Source: Pseudomonas monteilii (lineage in GTDB: Bacteria > Pseudomonadota > Gammaproteobacteria > Pseudomonadales > Pseudomonadaceae). From it: a stretch of DNA of 64,000 bases. Below, one piece after another: positions 1 through 8,056 of this stretch; the stretch's first letter is position 1; every line of letters starts with the position of its first letter. The stretch lies in NCBI GenBank assembly GCA_001534745.1, contig CP013997.1:2232001-2296000 (forward strand), given 5' to 3'. Under the pieces are notes generated by a model, which was not told the origin of the DNA, ran no database searches, and was given only the letters and a program-made list of their open reading frames with translations. The translations under genes were made by a program, and so were the position numbers.

Positions 1-594
1 GGCGCCGACCTCTTTTGCGATCACCGGCACCGGCAAGCGCTGGGTCAAGCGCTCCAGATGCGCCAGCACCCCGCGCCAGTCGCGATCGCCTTCCGGCTGT
101 ACGGCTTCCTGCAAGGGGTTGAAGTGGATGATCAGGCCATTGGCCTCGAGGCTGTCGACCGCGCGTTGCGCCAGGTCCAGGCCATCGGGCTGGAGCAACT
201 GCGCCGCGCCCAGGTTGCCCAGCAGGGGGATGCGCGGGGCCAGTCGGCGCAGTTCGCGGGTCAGGCCATGGTCATGCACCGAGGTCAGGCTGACCCGCTG
301 CGAGCCTACGCCCATGGCGATGCCCAGTTCCTGCGCCGCTTCGGCCAGGTGCCGGTTGATGTGGGTCGCGCGACGCGCCCCGCCGGTCATGGAGCTGATC
401 AGCAGGGGGGCGTCCAGCGCGATGCCCAGCAGTTGGCTGCGCAGGTCGATCTGGCGCAGGTCCAGCTCTGGCAGGGCGCAGTGTTCGAAACGGATCGCCG
501 ACCAGCCGGCATCGACGTCGACGGTCGCGCGGCGGGGGTCCAGCACGATGTCCAGGTGTTCATCCTTGCGACGGGTCAGGTCGGGTTCGCGCAT
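1..594 (-). CDS. fni: Type 2 isopentenyl-diphosphate delta-isomerase (partial, C-terminus outside window)
   Basis: The 198 N-terminal residues are visible, and the frame is still open at the left edge. The family is an FMN- and NADPH-dependent cytoplasmic enzyme that interconverts IPP and DMAPP. Visible motifs are RRKDEHL near residue 8, SSMTGG at 67-72, GVGSQR at 95-100, HFNPLQE at 157-163 and VIAKEVG at 191-197; all are characteristic of this family and absent from type 1 Idi. The start is the ATG at 594. It is divergent from the GGPP synthase gene with 245 bp between them, an arrangement seen in carotenoid gene sets. Pseudomonads make IPP and DMAPP by the MEP pathway, so an isomerase here most likely balances precursors for pigment. 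Other crt genes (X, Y, I, B, Z) would be expected to the left of the window, which is inference. Confidence 0.93.
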   Translation of the reverse strand, partial: MREPDLTRRKDEHLDIVLDPRRATVDVDAGWSAIRFEHCALPELDLRQIDLRSQLLGIALDAPLLISSMTGGARRATHINRHLAEAAQELGIAMGVGSQRVSLTSVHDHGLTRELRRLAPRIPLLGNLGAAQLLQPDGLDLAQRAVDSLEANGLIIHFNPLQEAVQPEGDRDWRGVLAHLERLTQRLPVPVIAKEVGA

Positions 595-839
595 GCTTGC
601 TCCAGGTAGCCAGGAATCATCGGTACGGCGTGTTGTCAGTGCACATGGGTGTTGTACAAGATCGGTAGGGCTGTACAGCTTTGAGTCGCATCAAGGCTCA
701 GGCAACGCCGCATTGCAGACGTTCCCGACAGGCCGAAAAACCTTGGGCTACGCTCAACACGTGAGCGACAGGTCCGTTTCGACGCCGTACATTCACCACC
801 TGGCCCGCCGAAGGCCTGATAACAAGCACAGAGGGAACG
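595..839. promoter_or_regulatory. Divergent fni/crtE promoter region
   Basis: This 245 bp spacer must hold the promoters of both divergent genes. Its clearest feature is a pair of TGTACA hexamers at 653-658 and 672-677, listed separately. No strong sigma-70 hexamers stand out, and no additional coding sequence is convincing. Short open frames on both strands across it are high-GC noise. Confidence 0.5.
653..677. promoter_or_regulatory. Paired TGTACA palindromes, candidate LitR/CarH-type operator
   Basis: Two TGTACA palindromes lie 19 bp apart start to start with 13 bp between them. Each sits in a longer palindrome, TTGTACAA and CTGTACAG. Light-sensing MerR-family regulators (LitR/CarH) that control carotenoid genes are known to bind paired TGTACA-like half-sites with a similar spacing. 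Assigning that regulator here is inference from the motif and its position between fni and crtE. No litR gene is in the window. Confidence 0.4.
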
Positions 840-1739
840 ATGGCCGCACACTTGTCCGCAACTATAGACACAGGGATCGACATTCACCTGCAGCAGCTGC
901 GCGAGGGCTTGGAGCGTCGGCTCGACAGCCTGTTGCCGGTGGCGGGCAACGAGCGTGACCTGGTGGCGCTGGCGATGCGTGACGGCACCTTGGCGCCGGG
1001 CAAGCGCCTGCGTCCGCTGCTGCTGATGCTCGCCACCGAAGGCCTGGGTGGCCCGGCGCAGGCGGCCCTGGACCTGGGCTGCGCCGTGGAGATGGTGCAT
1101 GCCGCCTCGCTGGTGCTGGACGACCTGCCGTGCATGGACGATGCGTTGATGCGCCGTGGCCGTCCGACCGTGCACCTGACGTTCGGCCAGGACGTGGCCA
1201 TTCTGGCGGCGATCGCGCTGCTGTCGCGGGCCTTCGCGGTGATCGCGGCGATCGAGGACGTCCCGGCCCTGGCGCGTACCCAGTTGGTGACCCGGTTGTC
1301 CGAGGCCGTGGGTAGTCAGGGGTTGGTGCAGGGGCAGTTCCAGGACCTGCACGACGGCACCCAGGCGCGCACCGCTGCGCAGATCGCCACCACCAACCAG
1401 CTCAAGACGGGGGTGCTGTTCAGTTCCATCCTGGACATGGCCTGCATCATCAGCGACGCCTCGCCCCATTGCCGGGCGCTGCTCGGGCAGTTCGCCCAGG
1501 ACCTGGGCCAGGCCTTCCAGCTGCATGACGACCTGTGTGATTGTGACCCGGCCAGTGGCAAGGACCTCGGTAAGGATGCCGGCAAGTCGACGCTGGTGGC
1601 GCTGTGTGGCGAGGCCGAGGTACGTGAGCGGCTGTTGGAGCACTTGGCACGGGCGGATGACTGTCTGGCGCAGAGTTTGGGGGGGAGCGATACCTTGGGG
1701 CGGTATGTGCAGGCGATGTTTGCCAAGATGCGGGGGTGA
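840..1739 (+). CDS. crtE: Geranylgeranyl diphosphate synthase (CrtE type)
   Basis: A 299-residue trans-polyprenyl diphosphate synthase that condenses IPP onto allylic diphosphates in the cytoplasm. GKRLRP at 54-59 binds IPP. The first Asp-rich motif DDLPCMDD (94-101) is followed by RRGRPT (105-110), and the second Asp-rich region is LHDDLCD near residue 227. The context HAASLVLDDLPCMDDA is the CrtE form rather than the IspA form, which usually reads HAYSLIHDDLP. Product length cannot be proven by eye, so a farnesyl synthase remains possible. The ATG at 840 follows the purine-rich stretch AGAGGGAACG. Divergence from fni supports a role in feeding carotenoid synthesis. Confidence 0.88.
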   Translation: MAAHLSATIDTGIDIHLQQLREGLERRLDSLLPVAGNERDLVALAMRDGTLAPGKRLRPLLLMLATEGLGGPAQAALDLGCAVEMVHAASLVLDDLPCMDDALMRRGRPTVHLTFGQDVAILAAIALLSRAFAVIAAIEDVPALARTQLVTRLSEAVGSQGLVQGQFQDLHDGTQARTAAQIATTNQLKTGVLFSSILDMACIISDASPHCRALLGQFAQDLGQAFQLHDDLCDCDPASGKDLGKDAGKSTLVALCGEAEVRERLLEHLARADDCLAQSLGGSDTLGRYVQAMFAKMRG

Positions 1740-2093
1740 GGCCAGTGTCTGGCTTGGCTGGTGAAGCCTGGGTTGTCTGACACATTGATGTTGCTGATTT
1801 TACGGGCCCTGCGGGCCCGATCGCGGCACTGGGGCCGCTCCCACACCCGTAGCTCCACCGCGGCGTTGCAGACTATGGCGGTTCCTGTAGGAGTGGCCCC
1901 TGCCGGGGCGCCATACCGACCGCGATAGGGCCCGCAGGACCGGTAAAGTCGACAGTGCGACGCCAATGGGGTAGGCGGACTCTTACAAGAAGCGCAATGG
2001 TTGCAACGCTGCGGTGGGGCTACGGGTGTGGGAGCGGCCCCTGTGCCGCGATCGGGCCCGCAGGGCCCGTAAAATCAACCACGCGGTATCCTT
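1740..2093. repeat. REP cluster between crtE and the glycosyltransferase gene
   Basis: No gene is seen in this 354 bp gap between convergent genes. It holds three REP palindromes of the putida type: about 1803-1852, an inverted copy about 1880-1947, and about 2020-2076. The outer two belong to a long inverted repeat: 1797-1873 pairs with 2001-2075 with only a few mismatches. The middle copy sits between the arms. Such structures can end transcription from both sides and are typical targets of REP-associated tyrosine transposases. No transposase gene is present nearby. Confidence 0.85.
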
Positions 2094-2777
2094 TCAAGGC
2101 GCTGCCTGCACCGTCGCCGCCACCACTGCCTCCAACCCATTCAGGTAATCCCCAAACCCTTCCCGCGCCCGGCAATCACGTCGGCTGCTGGTGGCCACGC
2201 TGTGCCGGGCCGTCCAGACGATCTGGGCGCCGTGCGCTTCCAGCGCCTTGACCAGGTGCACGTCCTCGTGGGCCGCCAGCGCCGGGAAGCCCCCGACCCG
2301 CTGATACGCCTCGGCCGACACGCCCAGGTTGGCCCCATGGATGTGTCGATGGCCTTCGATGGCCTGGTAGCGGCTGTTGTACAGCTCCCGCAGCGCCATT
2401 CCTTGCCACGGCTGCCAGCGGTCGATGTGCACGGTTCCGCACACGGCATCGGCGGCGCAGTGCACCTGCCAGGACAACCAGTGCGAAGGCACGCGGCTGT
2501 CGGCGTCGGTGCAGGCCAGCCAGCGGGCGCCACGCTCGAGCATGAACGCAGCGCCGGCACGCCGGGCGATGCCGACGTTGCCGGCATCCACCTTCAAGGT
2601 CAGTACTCCATGACGCCGCGCGATCGCTTCGCTGCCATCGCTGCAGCGGTCGAGCACCACCACCACCTCGACCCGATGCCCGGCCTGCTCGACGTCCAGC
2701 ATCGCCAGCCGCAGCGCGCGCAAGCAATGGCCTAGGCGCCTGGCCTCGTTGTGCGCCGGGATCACCACGCCGATCAT
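2094..2777 (-). CDS. Family 2 glycosyltransferase
   Basis: A 227-residue protein with a GT-A fold signature. It opens with VVIPAHNEARRLGHC (residues 4-18), the nucleotide-sugar binding start of family 2. A DADS motif at 91-94 fits the metal-binding DxD position, GANLGVS lies at 148-154, and HEDVHL at 170-175 fits the acceptor-side ED motif. No membrane segment is evident, so the enzyme is probably cytoplasmic. The start at 2777 gives an ATGA overlap with the upstream methyltransferase gene, so the two are translationally coupled. It is the last gene of a six-gene minus-strand run that also holds PIG-L deacetylase and acyl-CoA dehydrogenase-like genes. Donor and acceptor sugars cannot be told from sequence. 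Confidence 0.85.
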   Translation of the reverse strand: MIGVVIPAHNEARRLGHCLRALRLAMLDVEQAGHRVEVVVVLDRCSDGSEAIARRHGVLTLKVDAGNVGIARRAGAAFMLERGARWLACTDADSRVPSHWLSWQVHCAADAVCGTVHIDRWQPWQGMALRELYNSRYQAIEGHRHIHGANLGVSAEAYQRVGGFPALAAHEDVHLVKALEAHGAQIVWTARHSVATSSRRDCRAREGFGDYLNGLEAVVAATVQAAP

Positions 2778-3373
2778 GAGCAGGTCTCGTCGAGGTCGAC
2801 CACGCTCGGCTGGCAGGACCAGTATTCGAGCAGGAAGTCCGCCTCTTCGTGACGGAACACCGAGTACAGCGGCAGGTGCTTGGCCAACAGGTCGTGCACC
2901 TCGCGACCGTCCTGCGGGCAACCGGCGATCGGGTGGCGCCAGTGGCAGGCCAGCAGGCCCCCGTCGTAGGTCAGGCTGGCCACCGATTGCTCGATCACCT
3001 GCAGCCATTCGGTCGGGTTGAGGTAGTAGCCCACTTCGCTGAGCACGATCAGGTCGAAGCTGCCACCTGGCCAATCCGCCGGCAGGTGACCCTGTTCGAC
3101 GCTGGCATTGGTGAACCCGGCCAACCGCGAGCGCGCCAGGTCGACCGCATTGGGGTCCAGGTCCTGGCAGAGCAGGGCGGCGCAACGCTCGGCGAGCTGC
3201 GCGCTCAATTCACCGTTGGCGCAGGCCGGCTCGAAGATGCGTTCGTAGCATTGCCGGGGCAGGCTGGCCATTACCAGATCACGCTTACGCCGCTCGTACC
3301 AGCGCGTGCGGAAGGCCCATGGGTCGTCGTTACCGGCGTACAGGTCAGCGAAATATTGCGCGTCGAGGCTCAT
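2774..3373 (-). CDS. SAM-dependent methyltransferase, NodS-like
   Basis: A class I methyltransferase of 199 residues. The SAM-binding motif I reads EPACANGE at 48-55, followed by the acidic DLDP that would contact the ribose. The N-terminus (YFADLYAGNDDPWAF, then YERRKRD) is typical of the NodS-like group, which in rhizobia N-methylates the deacetylated glucosamine of Nod factor. The start at 3373 overlaps the stop of the upstream PIG-L gene as ATGA, and its own stop overlaps the glycosyltransferase start. Pairing with a deacetylase and a glycosyltransferase suggests that it methylates a freed amino sugar, but this is inference. Longer in-frame upstream starts were rejected because they would run far into the PIG-L gene. 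Confidence 0.85.
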   Translation of the reverse strand: MSLDAQYFADLYAGNDDPWAFRTRWYERRKRDLVMASLPRQCYERIFEPACANGELSAQLAERCAALLCQDLDPNAVDLARSRLAGFTNASVEQGHLPADWPGGSFDLIVLSEVGYYLNPTEWLQVIEQSVASLTYDGGLLACHWRHPIAGCPQDGREVHDLLAKHLPLYSVFRHEEADFLLEYWSCQPSVVDLDETCS

Positions 3374-4125
3374 AGGAACACCAGTTCGAAAGGTTGCAGA
3401 AGGCAGTCCAGCAGCAGCGGCGGGACCACGGGAGGGCGGTCGCCATCGGGTTGCAGCTGCGTGAGATGGGCGTGGATGGCCTCGCGCTTGCGCGCCAGGC
3501 GTTCGGGGTTCAGGCGTACACGGCGGGCACGTGACCAGGGCAGCCGGGGATCGTCGGGCTCGGCCCAGTGCCAGGCCCAGACCGGGATTTCGCACAGGGT
3601 CGCCTGGCGGGCGGCCGCCACCTGAGCGCAGGCGCGGCCAATGGCTTCATGGTCGCAATGACCGTCGCCGCGCCAGGTGGTGATCAGCAGATCGCCCGGC
3701 GCGAGCAGCCGGTTGAGGTGGCTGACGAGGTAGGCCTCGTCATGGGCGACGCCGCCGTCGGTCAGGTTCAGGCGCTCCCAGGTCAAGGCGTTGAGGTCGA
3801 GCTTGAGCCGCTGCAGGGCATGCCGACTCTCCTGGACGCGCTGGCGGCGCAGGGCAGGTTGCGGCCATTGCTCGGAGCCTGGGTGGCTGCCTTCGCCATC
3901 GGTGGCGGAAACCAGGACCAGGTCCTGTTCACGGCCTTCGAACCCCGCCATCAGGCCACCGGCCATGAGGATCTCGTCATCCGGGTGCGGGGCGACGATC
4001 ACGGTGCGGCGACCTGGCACGCACAGGGTCTCAGGCTCGATCCAGCCGGCGCGCGCCAAGTGGGCCGACCGTTTCCAATCGGACCAAGGCCTGCCCTGGC
4101 TGGCCTGGATCAGGTTTTCGCTCAT
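3370..4125 (-). CDS. PIG-L (LmbE-like) family deacetylase
   Basis: A 251-residue zinc-dependent N-deacetylase-like protein. The metal-binding motif PHPDDE lies at 46-51, and a later HCDHEA supplies the third zinc ligand. PIG-L/LmbE/MshB enzymes remove N-acetyl groups from GlcNAc-containing lipids or small sugar conjugates. No signal peptide is visible, so it probably acts in the cytoplasm. The ATG at 4125 overlaps the stop of the acyl-CoA dehydrogenase-like gene (ATGA), and its own stop overlaps the methyltransferase start. Deacetylase, methyltransferase and glycosyltransferase therefore look like one coupled unit acting on an amino sugar. The real substrate is unknown. Confidence 0.88.
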   Translation of the reverse strand: MSENLIQASQGRPWSDWKRSAHLARAGWIEPETLCVPGRRTVIVAPHPDDEILMAGGLMAGFEGREQDLVLVSATDGEGSHPGSEQWPQPALRRQRVQESRHALQRLKLDLNALTWERLNLTDGGVAHDEAYLVSHLNRLLAPGDLLITTWRGDGHCDHEAIGRACAQVAAARQATLCEIPVWAWHWAEPDDPRLPWSRARRVRLNPERLARKREAIHAHLTQLQPDGDRPPVVPPLLLDCLLQPFELVFL

Positions 4126-5153
4126 AGTCGCCAGGCCTTCTCTGGAGTGTCGATGAGGTGTTCGCCCAGGCCGGCCAGGTCGCGTTCGGCGTGGCTCTGG
4201 CGCAGGTATACCGGCAGGTCCGCACTCAAGCGGGCGAAGTGAGGCGTGCGGCAGAAGGGCGTGGCGCCCAAGGCGCGGCCGACGTGTTCGATGACCTGGG
4301 TCACGGCGTGCTCGACATGCGCCCTGGTACGGCAGACCGGGTATTGGGCATTGGCTTCGGGCTGGGCGTCGATCCACGCCGCACAGTCGCGCAGCGCGGC
4401 CCGCGCGCCGAACAGGGCAGCGTCCACGGCGCCGAGGTGGGCCAGGGCATGGGGGTCGTGACGACGTGCCTGGCAATGGGCACGCAGGTACTCGGCCAGG
4501 GCTTCGGCCGCCCCGTACCAGCACGCCGCGATGCCCGCGCCGCCGTGCCAGAAGCCCGGTCGCGAGAGGTATTGCCCCGGACCGCCCACGGCAATCCCGG
4601 GCGTGTCGTCGAACAAAACGTCGACGCTGGCAGTGCTGGCCATGCCCACAGCCTGCCAGCCCTCGGTGTGCAGGCGCAGGCTCGGGTCCTTGAGGTCGAT
4701 GGCTACCAGCTGCGGCCGGTCATCCTGGTCCCAGGCGGTGATCAATGCACGGTCGATCTGCTGCGCGCCGGAACACCAGGCCTTGCGTCCACCGAGGCGG
4801 ACCTGGTCACCGTGCTGGGCGGTGATCTTGGCACGTGCATCCGGCGGTTCGGCGGCCCAGACACCCCACAGTTCGCCCTCCACCAGGTGCGCACCCGCGC
4901 ACTCGGCAAGGATGGCCAGGGCATCGGTATGACCTTCGTAGAGTTTCGCCAGGGCCAGGTCGCACCCGGCCACCTGTGCCAGGGTCTGCCAGCGTTGCAG
5001 GGTATGGCCCTGACCGGGCAGGGGCAGACGGTCGAGCTCGGCGTCGCGCAGCAGGCCCATCAGTTCGGCCAGGCGTGGCTCGGGGGTCATCGTGCGCAGG
5101 CGCTCGCCGAAGGACGCAAGCAGCGGCGCCAGGGCCGTAGGGGTGGGCTTCAT
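4122..5153 (-). CDS. Acyl-CoA dehydrogenase-like flavoprotein
   Basis: A 343-residue protein with the acyl-CoA dehydrogenase fold. The stretch GGRKAWCSGAQQIDRALIT corresponds to the flavin-contacting WITNG-type motif, and the helical C-terminus has the expected HVEHAVTQVIEHVGRALGA region. It is shorter than a typical dehydrogenase (about 380 residues), and I cannot place the catalytic C-terminal glutamate, so the activity may differ. The start at 5153 overlaps the upstream small gene's stop (ATGA), as does its stop with the next gene. An FAD enzyme in a run with a deacetylase, methyltransferase and glycosyltransferase suggests oxidation of a lipid or acyl group on the same product. That is inference. 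Confidence 0.75.
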   Translation of the reverse strand: MKPTPTALAPLLASFGERLRTMTPEPRLAELMGLLRDAELDRLPLPGQGHTLQRWQTLAQVAGCDLALAKLYEGHTDALAILAECAGAHLVEGELWGVWAAEPPDARAKITAQHGDQVRLGGRKAWCSGAQQIDRALITAWDQDDRPQLVAIDLKDPSLRLHTEGWQAVGMASTASVDVLFDDTPGIAVGGPGQYLSRPGFWHGGAGIAACWYGAAEALAEYLRAHCQARRHDPHALAHLGAVDAALFGARAALRDCAAWIDAQPEANAQYPVCRTRAHVEHAVTQVIEHVGRALGATPFCRTPHFARLSADLPVYLRQSHAERDLAGLGEHLIDTPEKAWRL

Positions 5154-5398
5154 GACGCGGCCTGCGTCAGTGTGTTCTTTTTCCAGCCCCTGAGGTTCAT
5201 GCCGCAGAGCACGAACTGCAGCACGATCAGGGCCCAGGCTTGCAGTTGCCAGCCCCAGACCACCCACAGCAGATTGCTGGCGATGAAGCAGCAGAACCCC
5301 ACACGACGGCGGTTGGGGCGGCGTGAGCCGATGCACCAGGCCGCCAGCACCGTCAGCGCCATGGCCGGCCATTGCAGCAGGTCGATCAGTCGTTCCAT
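5150..5398 (-). CDS. Small two-helix membrane protein
   Basis: An 82-residue hydrophobic protein that I do not recognise by name. Two membrane spans are evident, one near residues 10-23 (PAMALTVLAAWCIG) and a second, longer stretch near 34-66 (VGFCCFIASNLLW, then ALIVLQFVLCGMN), with the basic segment SRRPNRRR between them. The tail RGWKKNTL is basic. The ATG at 5398 overlaps the ligD stop by one base, and the stop overlaps the start of the acyl-CoA dehydrogenase-like gene. This links ligD translationally to the following cluster. It may anchor the cluster's product or enzymes to the inner membrane, but nothing in the sequence shows this. Confidence 0.75.
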   Translation of the reverse strand: MERLIDLLQWPAMALTVLAAWCIGSRRPNRRRVGFCCFIASNLLWVVWGWQLQAWALIVLQFVLCGMNLRGWKKNTLTQAAS

Positions 5399-7899
5399 CA
5401 GGTCATTCCCATTGTCTTGCGCATCTTCGCGGTGATCGATTGGCGAACGCTCCAGAACGCCGCCCACGGGTCCTGCGTCTGGCGCAGGCGTTCACCGATG
5501 TTGCCCAGGTGCCAATGGTTGGCACCCTTGAGCGTGGGGAGTTCCTCACGATCGATCGGCACCGACACCGGCAGGCCTTCGCGGGCGCGCAGCGAGAAGG
5601 GGCACACCGTGGTCGCGCCACGGCCATTGCGCAGGTAATCGATGAAGATCCGCCCGACCCGGTTCTGCGGGCCGGCCACCCCGGACAGACGCTCCGGGAA
5701 CAGCCCTGCGAGGTAATCGACCAACGCGTGGGTGAAGTCCTTCACCTCGTCCCAGCCCGCTCGACGGGTCAACGGCACCACCACGTGCATGCCTTTGCCG
5801 CCGCTGGTCTTGAGGAACGCCTGGAGCCCCAGCTCGTCGAGCAGCGTCAGCGTCAGTTGGGTGGCTTCGACCATGGCCTTCCACGGCAGGGCCGGGTCGG
5901 GGTCCAGGTCGAGCACGAAACGGTCCGGGCGGTCGAAGGCCTTGTCGGTGGCATTCCAGGTGTGCAGCTCCACGGTGTTCATCTGCACGGCGCCGAGCAG
6001 GGCCTCGGGACCGTCGATGATCATCACCGGCTGCCCGACCTCGGTCTTGGGGTAGGTACGCAACGTCGGGATCTTCAAGTGACCGGCGTTCTTCTGGAAG
6101 AACAGCTCGCCGCCCAGCCCGTCAGGCGCACGGACCAGCGCCACGGGGCGGGCCAGCAGGTGCGGCAGGATGCGCTCGGCCACTGAGGCGTAGTAGTCGG
6201 CCACCTGGCGTTTGGTCAGGCCATGACTGGGGTCGATCACCCGCTCTGGATGCGTCAGGCGCAAGGTGGTGCGTGGTGCAGACCGGGCGATGTCGGCCGA
6301 AGGCAGGGGACGCTCCAGATCGATGGCCTTGGCCGGTTTGTCATCGCGCACGCCGTGGAACACCGCATGGCGCACCAGGCCGTCACGGGTCATCTGCGCG
6401 TAGGCGACCTCGGCCAGCAGGTGCGGGCGCAGCCAGTGCACACCACGGGCCTGGGCACCGCTGGGTGGGTTGGCGAGCGGAGTGTGCTTGGCGTGCAAGG
6501 GCGTCAGGCGCTGATGAAGGCTGTCCAGGGTCTCGGCGGTGAACCCGGTGCCGACCCTGCCGGCATAGCGCAGGGTATCGCTGTCTGGGTCATGCAGCCC
6601 CAGCAGCAGCGCGCCGAAGCGGCTGCGGCTGCCTTTCGGATCGGTGTAGCCGACGATCACGAACTCCTGGCGCTGCTTGCACTTGAGCTTGATCCAGTCC
6701 TGGCTGCGCTGGCCGCTGTAGAGGCTGTCGGCGCGTTTGCCGATCAGGCCTTCGAGCTGCAGCGAACAGGCGCTTTCGAGCAGGGAGTCGACCGGTTCGT
6801 CGAAATCCTGGGAGTATTTGAGCAGCGGGCTGTCGCTCCCGGCGAGCAGGGCCTGCAACGCCTCGCGCCGTGCGCTGAGAGGCTGCTGGCGCAGGTCCTG
6901 GCCGCCAAGAAACGGCAGGTCGAACACGTAATAGGTGATCGACTCGCCGTGCGCCGTGTCGAAGGCATTCTGCAGCGCCTGGAAGTCGGCATGGCCTTCG
7001 TCGTCGGTGACCACCACCTCGCCGTCGAGCCAGGCCGAGTCCACCCCCAATCCACGCAGCGCCTCGACCTGGTGCGTCAGCTTGGCGCTCCAGTCGTTGC
7101 CACTGCGGGTGAACAGCCGAACGTCGTCGCCCTCGATGCGTGCCAGAATGCGGTAGCCGTCGAACTTCACCTCGTAGCGCCAGTCGCCGTCGGGCGGCGC
7201 ATCTACCGGGGTGGCCAGTTGAGGCGTCAGGGTGTCCGGTAGCGTGCGCTCCTGGGGTGTGGAGGCACGTGGGCGGGCCTTCGAGGTCTTGGCGGTGCGT
7301 TTGGAGGCCTTAGGCGGGGCGGATGTCGCCTTGGAGGCTGGCGCGAGGGTGCGGTCGCTGATCACGCTGTCCGGTTGGGCGTCGACGATGCTGTAGTCCG
7401 CCTCGCTGCGCGCCTGATCATCGTGGGACTTGACCAGCATCCATTGCTCTTTCTTGCCCGCCAGACGGGTGCGAAACAGGTTCCAGGTGCCGGAAAGCTT
7501 CTCGCCATTGAGGCGAAAGCGCAGCTTGCCCTTGGCATAGGCGGCCTGTGCATCGCCCTCCGGCTCCCAGGTGCCCCGGTCCCAGACAATAACGTCGCCT
7601 GCGCCGTAATGACCTTCAGGGATATGGCCTTCGAAGTCAGCGTAGTCGAGGGGATGATCCTCGACGTGCACGGCCAGGCGCTTGACCGACGGGTCCAGCG
7701 ACGGCCCCTTGGGCACCGCCCAGCTCTTGAGCGTGCCGTCCAGTTCCAGGCGAAAGTCGTAGTGCAGGTGGCTGGCGTCGTGTTTCTGGATGCAGAACTG
7801 CAAGGCGTGGCGCGTCGTAGCGCCCTGGGTCTTGCCAGAGGGTTCCGGCGTGGCGGCGAAGTCGCGCTTGCGCTGATATTCCTGCAGAGGCTTGGCCAT
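5398..7899 (-). CDS. ligD: NHEJ DNA ligase LigD (phosphoesterase-ligase-polymerase)
   Basis: An 833-residue multidomain repair protein of bacterial non-homologous end joining, working with Ku at double-strand breaks. The order is the usual Pseudomonas one. The N-terminal 3'-phosphoesterase domain covers about residues 10-170 (HALQFCIQKHDASHLHYDF then LELDG). The ATP-dependent ligase domain follows at about 215-520, with the adenylated lysine in YEVKFDGYR. The primase-polymerase domain is at about 550-830, with LDLDPDP as its metal motif. A basic linker rich in Lys, Ala and Ser separates the first two domains. The ATG at 7899 is chosen over the ORF's upstream 5' extension because the family starts MAKPL. 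Ku is not in the window. Divergent from an acidic stress-type gene. Confidence 0.95.
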   Translation of the reverse strand: MAKPLQEYQRKRDFAATPEPSGKTQGATTRHALQFCIQKHDASHLHYDFRLELDGTLKSWAVPKGPSLDPSVKRLAVHVEDHPLDYADFEGHIPEGHYGAGDVIVWDRGTWEPEGDAQAAYAKGKLRFRLNGEKLSGTWNLFRTRLAGKKEQWMLVKSHDDQARSEADYSIVDAQPDSVISDRTLAPASKATSAPPKASKRTAKTSKARPRASTPQERTLPDTLTPQLATPVDAPPDGDWRYEVKFDGYRILARIEGDDVRLFTRSGNDWSAKLTHQVEALRGLGVDSAWLDGEVVVTDDEGHADFQALQNAFDTAHGESITYYVFDLPFLGGQDLRQQPLSARREALQALLAGSDSPLLKYSQDFDEPVDSLLESACSLQLEGLIGKRADSLYSGQRSQDWIKLKCKQRQEFVIVGYTDPKGSRSRFGALLLGLHDPDSDTLRYAGRVGTGFTAETLDSLHQRLTPLHAKHTPLANPPSGAQARGVHWLRPHLLAEVAYAQMTRDGLVRHAVFHGVRDDKPAKAIDLERPLPSADIARSAPRTTLRLTHPERVIDPSHGLTKRQVADYYASVAERILPHLLARPVALVRAPDGLGGELFFQKNAGHLKIPTLRTYPKTEVGQPVMIIDGPEALLGAVQMNTVELHTWNATDKAFDRPDRFVLDLDPDPALPWKAMVEATQLTLTLLDELGLQAFLKTSGGKGMHVVVPLTRRAGWDEVKDFTHALVDYLAGLFPERLSGVAGPQNRVGRIFIDYLRNGRGATTVCPFSLRAREGLPVSVPIDREELPTLKGANHWHLGNIGERLRQTQDPWAAFWSVRQSITAKMRKTMGMT

Positions 7900-8056
7900 G
7901 CTCGCGTCCCCGTGCGGTTTGCCTGTCCTGTTGGTGGGAGGCACGGGCGCCTGTCAGAGTTCCCTTGCCGCCTCGCCAGGGCCGTCGACAAAAAGTCTGA
8001 ATCATTGCGCGGGGCAGGGGGTCGATTGTCATGAACCCACTTGATGGAGCGCCGAC

